Assembly: GCA_015068335.1 (NCBI GenBank) | Contig: SVKT01000067.1 | Coordinates: forward strand, 1 to 8,449 | Source: Oscillospiraceae bacterium | Lineage (GTDB): Bacteria; Bacillota; Clostridia; Oscillospirales; Oscillospiraceae | Reading direction: 5' to 3' | DNA: 8,449 bases | Shown here: piece after piece, positions 4,801 through 8,449 of the stretch | How positions within the stretch are numbered: position 1 is the first letter of the stretch | How the letters are laid out: each line of letters begins with the position of its first letter | Program-made: the position numbers and the translations under genes | Notes under the pieces: generated by a model | Told to the model about the DNA's origin: nothing | What the model saw: the letters and a program-made list of their open reading frames with translations, nothing else | Database searches by the model: none

Positions 4801-7386
4801 ATGGCTTCCAAATCCCAAAAGAAAAAGAACGCGGCTGTTCAGAAGAGCAGCGCCAAGCAGTCCCAAAAGACCGGGGGAAGAAAAGGTCCCGCATCCGGCA
4901 AGTCCGCCGCTTCCGCCAGGAAGCAGCCCATCCGCCGTGAGGTTTGGAGCGGCGTGCTTTTGGTGCTGGCGCTGTGCCTCTTTGTGGACTATCTTAAAGG
5001 CGACGCAATTTTGATCGACGGCTTCGGAAAAATGCTCAAAGGCCTTTTGGGCTACGGTTACTGGGTCGCGGCGCCTGCGCTGACCTACGCCGGATTGATC
5101 CTGCTGTTCCATCACGGACGGCCCGTCCGTCTGCGCGTCGCCTGTGTGCTGCTGCTGCCGATGGTGTTCGGTATGCTGAGCCATATGACCCGCAGCGAGA
5201 TCACGGTGGCCGAGGCGAAAGTCCTCTGGGAGACCGGCGTTGCGGTGTCTTCCGGCGGCGTGGTGGCCGGCGTGCTGTCCTTTGTGTTTGTCACGCTGCT
5301 GACCAAGGTGGTTTCCGTTATTTTGTTCGTGCTGGTGTTTGCCGGCCTTCTGCTGGCCGCCACGAACATTACGCCTTCTATGCTGGTCGAGTGGTATCGC
5401 TCCCGTCCCCGCTATGAGAAAGAACCTGAACCGGAGCGCCCCGTCCCCGCTGCCATTCCGGTGGAGAAGCCTCGTCGTGCGCCGGAAAAGAACATTCGCC
5501 AGTATGACATCCCGCTGGACGACGAGCCTCTGGCAGATTTCGGCAAGAAGCCCGTCCCCGCGCCCGCTCCCGCGGCCGCGCCCCAGAAGGAAAAGGAAGG
5601 CGGCCGCTTTACCGGTTTCTTCCGCCATAAGTCCGAGGCGCAGAAGACGCCGGATCAAGTGGTAGCGGGCAAGGCCGAGGAAACGCCAGCGGCGCCCGAA
5701 GTTGCGGAGGAGGTACCCGCGCAGCCGCCTAAGCCTCCTGTGGAAGCGCCGATGCCCATTCAGGAGCCGGTGTCGCCCCGCAAGGAAAAGATGACCACGG
5801 CCAAGGAAGTGGCCGCCCAGACCGCCGCGGTGACCGCCGAGATCGAGGAAAAACTGGCTGCCGAGGAGGAGACCTATCAGTTCCCGCCCATCACGCTGCT
5901 GAAAAACGGCGGCAGCGGCAACGTAGCCGAGACCGGCGCGGAACTGCGGAACAACTCCCGCCGTCTGGCGGAGACCCTCGCCAGTTTCGGCGTGGACGCC
6001 ACTCCTGCGGACGTGGTGCACGGCCCCTCGGTCACCCGGTATGAGTTCGTACTGGATCAGGGCGTGAAACTTGCCAAGATCACCAACCTGGCAGACGACA
6101 TTGCGCTGGCGCTGGGCGCTTCCGGCGTCCGCATCGCCCCCATTCCCGACAAGATCTCCGTGGTGGGCATTGAGGTGCCCAACAAGCGGGTGACCCCCGT
6201 CCTGATCCGGGACGTGATCGAATCCCGCGACTTTACGGAGCACCGCTCCAAGACGGCGTTCTCCCTGGGCCGCGACATCGGTGGCCGGAACGTCATCGGC
6301 GACATTGAGAAACTGCCCCACGTGCTCATTGCCGGTACCACGGGTTCCGGTAAGTCGGTGTGTACCAACTCCCTCATCATCTCTCTGCTCTATAAGTCTA
6401 CCCCCGATGAAGTCCGCTTCATTATGGTGGACCCCAAGATGGTGGAACTTGCGCCCTACAACGGCATCCCCCATCTGCTCATCCCCGTGGTGACCGACCC
6501 CAAGAAGGCGGCCGGCGCGTTGCAATGGGCCGTTTTCGAAATGATGAAGCGCTACAAGACCTTCTCTGAGCACGGTGTTAAGAAATTGGAGGAGTTCAAC
6601 CGTCTGGCCCGGGCCAGCGAGGAACTGGAAACGATGCCCAGCGTTGTGGTGGTCATCGACGAGTTGGCCGACCTGATGCTGGTGGCGGCAAAAGAGGTGG
6701 AAGAATCCATCTGCCGTGTGGCCCAGATGGGCCGTGCCGCCGGCGTGCATCTGGTGATTGCCACCCAGCGTCCCTCCGCCGACGTCATCACCGGATTGAT
6801 GAAGGCCAACATCCCCAGCCGCATCGCCTTTGCGGTGGCGTCCTCTCTGGAATCCCGTATCATCCTGGATACCACCGGCGCAGAAAAACTGGTGGGCCGC
6901 GGCGATATGCTGTATGCGCCTCTGGGCGCCGGTAAGCCCCAGCGCGTGCAGGGCTGCTACATCTCGCCCGAGGAGATCGAGGATGTGGTGCAGTTCGTCA
7001 AGCAGAGCGGCGAGGCGCGCTATTCCGACGAAGTCATCGCCAAGATCGAGGAATCCATTCAGGAGAAGGAAAAAGGCGGCGCCAGAGGCGAGAGCGCCGG
7101 CGAAGCGTCCGACGCCGACGGCGACGAACTGCTGCCCGCCGCCGTGGATGTGGTGCTGGAAATCGGACAGGCTTCCGTTTCTATGCTCCAACGCCGTCTG
7201 AAACTGGGTTATTCCCGCGCCGCCCGTCTGGTGGACCAGATGGAGGAGCGCGGCATCGTGGGGCCTTTTGAGGGCTCCAAACCCCGCCAACTGCTGATCA
7301 CCCGCGCACAGTGGCAGGAAATGCAGATGGGCGCTGCCGGCGGCAGCAGCAGCGACGAATCCTACCCCTTCCCGGAGGAGGAATGA
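4801..7386 (+). CDS. ftsK: DNA translocase FtsK/SpoIIIE
   Basis: A membrane-anchored hexameric ATPase that pumps double-stranded DNA through the division or sporulation septum, with 861 residues. A Lys/Ser-rich basic N-terminus precedes about four membrane segments (roughly 48-65, 84-103, 111-128 and 154-190). A long Pro/Glu/Ala-rich linker runs to about 380. The motor domain has Walker A GTTGSGKS at 512-519, Walker B VVVVIDE at 615-621, and the family stretch MGRAAGVHLVIATQRPSADV. A linker then leads to the C-terminal gamma winged helix (about 777-845; QASVSMLQRRLKLGYSRAARLVDQME), which reads orienting sequences in DNA. GGAGGG at 4789-4794 is a good ribosome site with 6-base spacing. Sequence alone does not separate a vegetative FtsK from a sporulation SpoIIIE. 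No terminator is seen directly after the stop. Confidence 0.96.
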   Translation: MASKSQKKKNAAVQKSSAKQSQKTGGRKGPASGKSAASARKQPIRREVWSGVLLVLALCLFVDYLKGDAILIDGFGKMLKGLLGYGYWVAAPALTYAGLILLFHHGRPVRLRVACVLLLPMVFGMLSHMTRSEITVAEAKVLWETGVAVSSGGVVAGVLSFVFVTLLTKVVSVILFVLVFAGLLLAATNITPSMLVEWYRSRPRYEKEPEPERPVPAAIPVEKPRRAPEKNIRQYDIPLDDEPLADFGKKPVPAPAPAAAPQKEKEGGRFTGFFRHKSEAQKTPDQVVAGKAEETPAAPEVAEEVPAQPPKPPVEAPMPIQEPVSPRKEKMTTAKEVAAQTAAVTAEIEEKLAAEEETYQFPPITLLKNGGSGNVAETGAELRNNSRRLAETLASFGVDATPADVVHGPSVTRYEFVLDQGVKLAKITNLADDIALALGASGVRIAPIPDKISVVGIEVPNKRVTPVLIRDVIESRDFTEHRSKTAFSLGRDIGGRNVIGDIEKLPHVLIAGTTGSGKSVCTNSLIISLLYKSTPDEVRFIMVDPKMVELAPYNGIPHLLIPVVTDPKKAAGALQWAVFEMMKRYKTFSEHGVKKLEEFNRLARASEELETMPSVVVVIDELADLMLVAAKEVEESICRVAQMGRAAGVHLVIATQRPSADVITGLMKANIPSRIAFAVASSLESRIILDTTGAEKLVGRGDMLYAPLGAGKPQRVQGCYISPEEIEDVVQFVKQSGEARYSDEVIAKIEESIQEKEKGGARGESAGEASDADGDELLPAAVDVVLEIGQASVSMLQRRLKLGYSRAARLVDQMEERGIVGPFEGSKPRQLLITRAQWQEMQMGAAGGSSSDESYPFPEEE

Positions 7387-7400
7387 AGGCGCTGTTGAGG

Positions 7401-7428
7401 TTGACAAAATTTTCAAAAGCGATATAAT
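7401..7428 (+). promoter_or_regulatory. Perfect-consensus sigma-A promoter for the aminotransferase leader
   Basis: TTGACA (7401-7406) and TATAAT (7423-7428) match consensus at all 12 positions with a 16-base spacer that is AT-rich. It begins 14 bases after the ftsK stop. Transcription would start near 7435, about 255 bases before the next start codon. Such a strong core promoter in front of a terminator suggests that output is set after initiation. Confidence 0.85.
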
Positions 7429-7434
7429 GTATGC

Positions 7435-7690
7435 GAAAGTACGGAGAGAAGACAGTCGTGTGAATCGTGGTTACAGCGAGAGAAAGAGTTGACTTTCAGC
7501 GTATTTGCGGCGGCTGCCTTCGGCATCCGTGAGAAGCCGAAACTCCCGTTCCCGTTACCTGCGGCATACGATGTTCCTAAATGGACAGGTCGGGGCGGCA
7601 TTCTGTAAATCCTCGTTCGCCCCTGACAGTTGTCAGGGGCGAATTTCTTCGGCTTTTTCCCCAAAACATACTACCAAGGAGGCTCTTTAA
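7435..7690 (+). promoter_or_regulatory. Structured 5' leader, candidate riboswitch or attenuator of unassigned class
   Basis: The roughly 255-base stretch between the promoter and the aminotransferase has no convincing gene. By hand it folds as follows. A long closing helix joins 7462-7476 to 7603-7618: 13 Watson-Crick pairs, one U-U and small bulges. Inside are hairpin 7482-7486/7493-7497 (GAAAG/CTTTC), helix 7500-7508/7564-7570 (CGTAT/ATACG plus GC), and hairpin 7511-7515/7535-7539 capped by GCCTTCGGC. A 13-bp terminator follows at 7616-7643. An alternative helix joins 7589-7597 to 7618-7627 (GUC and GGGGCG against CGCCCC and GAC, one bulged U), which would destroy the terminator. I checked for T-box, SAM, TPP, FMN, glycine, lysine and 6S hallmarks and none fits well. 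It could also be a free-standing small RNA. Confidence 0.55.
7616..7658 (+). terminator. Intrinsic terminator in the aminotransferase leader
   Basis: TTCGCCCCTGACA (7616-7628) and its exact complement at 7631-7643 form a 13-bp stem with a 2-base nominal loop (4 in practice). TTTCTT follows at once and TTTTT comes at 7654-7658. It lies upstream of the ribosome site of the next gene, so it either attenuates that gene or ends a small RNA or ftsK readthrough. Confidence 0.82.
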
Positions 7691-8449
7691 ATGAAGTTTT
7701 CCAGCAAGATCGAGGCCTGCGGCCTTTCCCCTATGCGCAAGTTCACTCCCTATGCCGTGAAGGCCAAGGCCGCCGGCAAGAAGGTCTATCACCTGAACAT
7801 CGGCCAGCCCGATATTGAGACCCCTCAGGCGTTCTTTGACGCCGTGACCAAGTTCCGTGAGTCTGTGCTGGCTTACGCTCCCTCTCCCGGTCTGCCCGTG
7901 TACATCGCCGCCGTCCGTGACTACTACGCCAAGATGGGCGTGGAACTGGACGAGGGCGACATCGTGGCCACCACCGGCGGCAGCGAGGCTTTGCAGATCG
8001 CGCTGAGCTGCATCCTGGATCCCGGCGACGAGGTCCTGGTTCCCGAGCCCTTCTATCCCAACTACAACACCTTCGTGCGTCTGGCCAACGGCAAGATCAC
8101 TCCCATCCCCACCTCTCCCGAGGAGGGCTATGCCTACGCTGACCGTGCCCGCATCGAGGCCTGCATCAACGAGAACACCCGCGCCATTATGCTCAGCAAC
8201 CCCGGCAACCCCACCGGCGTCATTCTGACCCGTGAGGAAGCCCGCCTGATCGCCGACATCGCCAAGGAGCACGACCTGTTCCTCATCGCCGACGAGGTGT
8301 ATCGTGAGTTCGTTTACAACGGCCAGGAACTGGCTGTGAGTATGGCCACCTTCGACGACGTCAAGGAGAACGTCATCCTCATCGACTCCATCTCCAAGCG
8401 CTTCTCCGCCTGCGGCGCCCGTATCGGCGCGCTGATCTCCCGCAACAAG
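7691..8449 (+). CDS. Pyridoxal-phosphate aminotransferase, class I (aspartate aminotransferase-like), 3'-truncated
   Basis: This fold-type I enzyme moves an amino group between an amino acid and a 2-oxo acid through a PLP Schiff base. The aspartate type is the most likely, but specificity is not settled. The 253 residues seen cover the N-terminal arm and most of the large domain; about 140 more, with the C-terminal substrate-carboxylate arginine, lie beyond the window. Visible are LNIGQPD (35-41), GGSEALQIAL, PFYPNY, NPGNPTG at 170-176 with the PLP-contacting Asn173, DEVY at 201-204 (Asp201 for the pyridine nitrogen, Tyr204 for the ring hydroxyl), and SISKRFSACGARIG with Schiff-base Lys236 and phosphate-binding Arg244. 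AAGGAGG at 7676-7682, 8 bases upstream, is an ideal ribosome site. Codons end in C to an unusual degree, which with the consensus promoter suggests high expression. Confidence 0.93.
   Translation, partial: MKFSSKIEACGLSPMRKFTPYAVKAKAAGKKVYHLNIGQPDIETPQAFFDAVTKFRESVLAYAPSPGLPVYIAAVRDYYAKMGVELDEGDIVATTGGSEALQIALSCILDPGDEVLVPEPFYPNYNTFVRLANGKITPIPTSPEEGYAYADRARIEACINENTRAIMLSNPGNPTGVILTREEARLIADIAKEHDLFLIADEVYREFVYNGQELAVSMATFDDVKENVILIDSISKRFSACGARIGALISRNK

Noticed and set aside
7327..7350. GCTGCCGGCGGCAGC palindrome near the ftsK 3' end, as a possible terminator.
   Set aside because: It lies inside the coding region, encodes the Ala/Gly/Ser tail, and is not followed by a U-run.
4732..7416. 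An 894-codon open frame on the minus strand opposite ftsK.
   Set aside because: It mirrors ftsK and is kept open by GC-rich codon bias. Its product is a low-complexity His/Gly/Gln-rich string with no domain, and no ribosome site was found. ftsK itself has full domain support.
7460..7492. Ten-codon leader frame with a GTG start, preceded by GGAGAG.
   Set aside because: The spacing is long (11 bases), the codon is GTG, and there is no run of one amino acid as in classical leader-peptide attenuation. It cannot be supported.
7571..7690. Small frame beginning ATG 7571 whose TAA directly abuts the aminotransferase ATG.
   Set aside because: It has no ribosome site before the ATG, reads through the terminator hairpin, and has no recognisable protein features. 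The stop-start contact looks like coincidence.
1..8449. CRISPR arrays, tRNA or rRNA genes, phage or defence genes.
   Set aside because: No regularly spaced repeats, no tRNA T-loop or acceptor pairs, no rRNA segments and no defence-type domains were seen on either strand.

Overview
The window is about 8.4 kb of a GC-rich bacterial chromosome. Compact operons, strong AGGAGG-type ribosome sites, near-consensus sigma-A promoters and the order trmFO-plsX-acpP-rnc point to a high-GC member of the Clostridia (Bacillota). An Oscillospiraceae-type gut organism is my best inference. Apart from one short island, the genes are core housekeeping genes.

Layout, left to right on the + strand: the 3' part of trmFO (tRNA m5U54 methylation), overlapping plsX (phospholipid synthesis); acpP (acyl carrier protein) behind its own near-consensus promoter; a small terminator hairpin; then rnc (RNase III) and a strong terminator. 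A 758-bp AT-rich island (3109-3866) follows, with one minus-strand GNAT acetyltransferase. After it come uppP (undecaprenyl-diphosphate phosphatase) and ftsK/spoIIIE (DNA translocase), which look like one transcription unit with its own promoter. The last part has a perfect-consensus promoter, a leader of about 255 nt ending in a 13-bp terminator hairpin, and the 5' part of a fold-type I aminotransferase that runs off the window.

Two things stand out. First, the island is bounded by 24-bp imperfect inverted repeats (21/24 matching), and these are directly abutted by a perfect 8-bp direct repeat, GCTGGAAA. This is the signature of a transposed element. The element has no transposase, only an acetyltransferase gene with its own promoter and ribosome site, so it reads as a non-autonomous, cargo-carrying mini-transposon. 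Its GC content is about 35% by hand count over 3241-3720, against roughly 60-70% in the flanking genes. Second, the leader before the aminotransferase can be drawn with a long closing helix, a terminator, and an alternative pairing that would break the terminator. This is the layout of a riboswitch or attenuator, and I cannot assign it to a known class.

The core genes link envelope lipid synthesis (PlsX, ACP, UppP), RNA maturation (TrmFO, RNase III) and chromosome segregation (FtsK/SpoIIIE). They are growth-related functions and do not form a single pathway.
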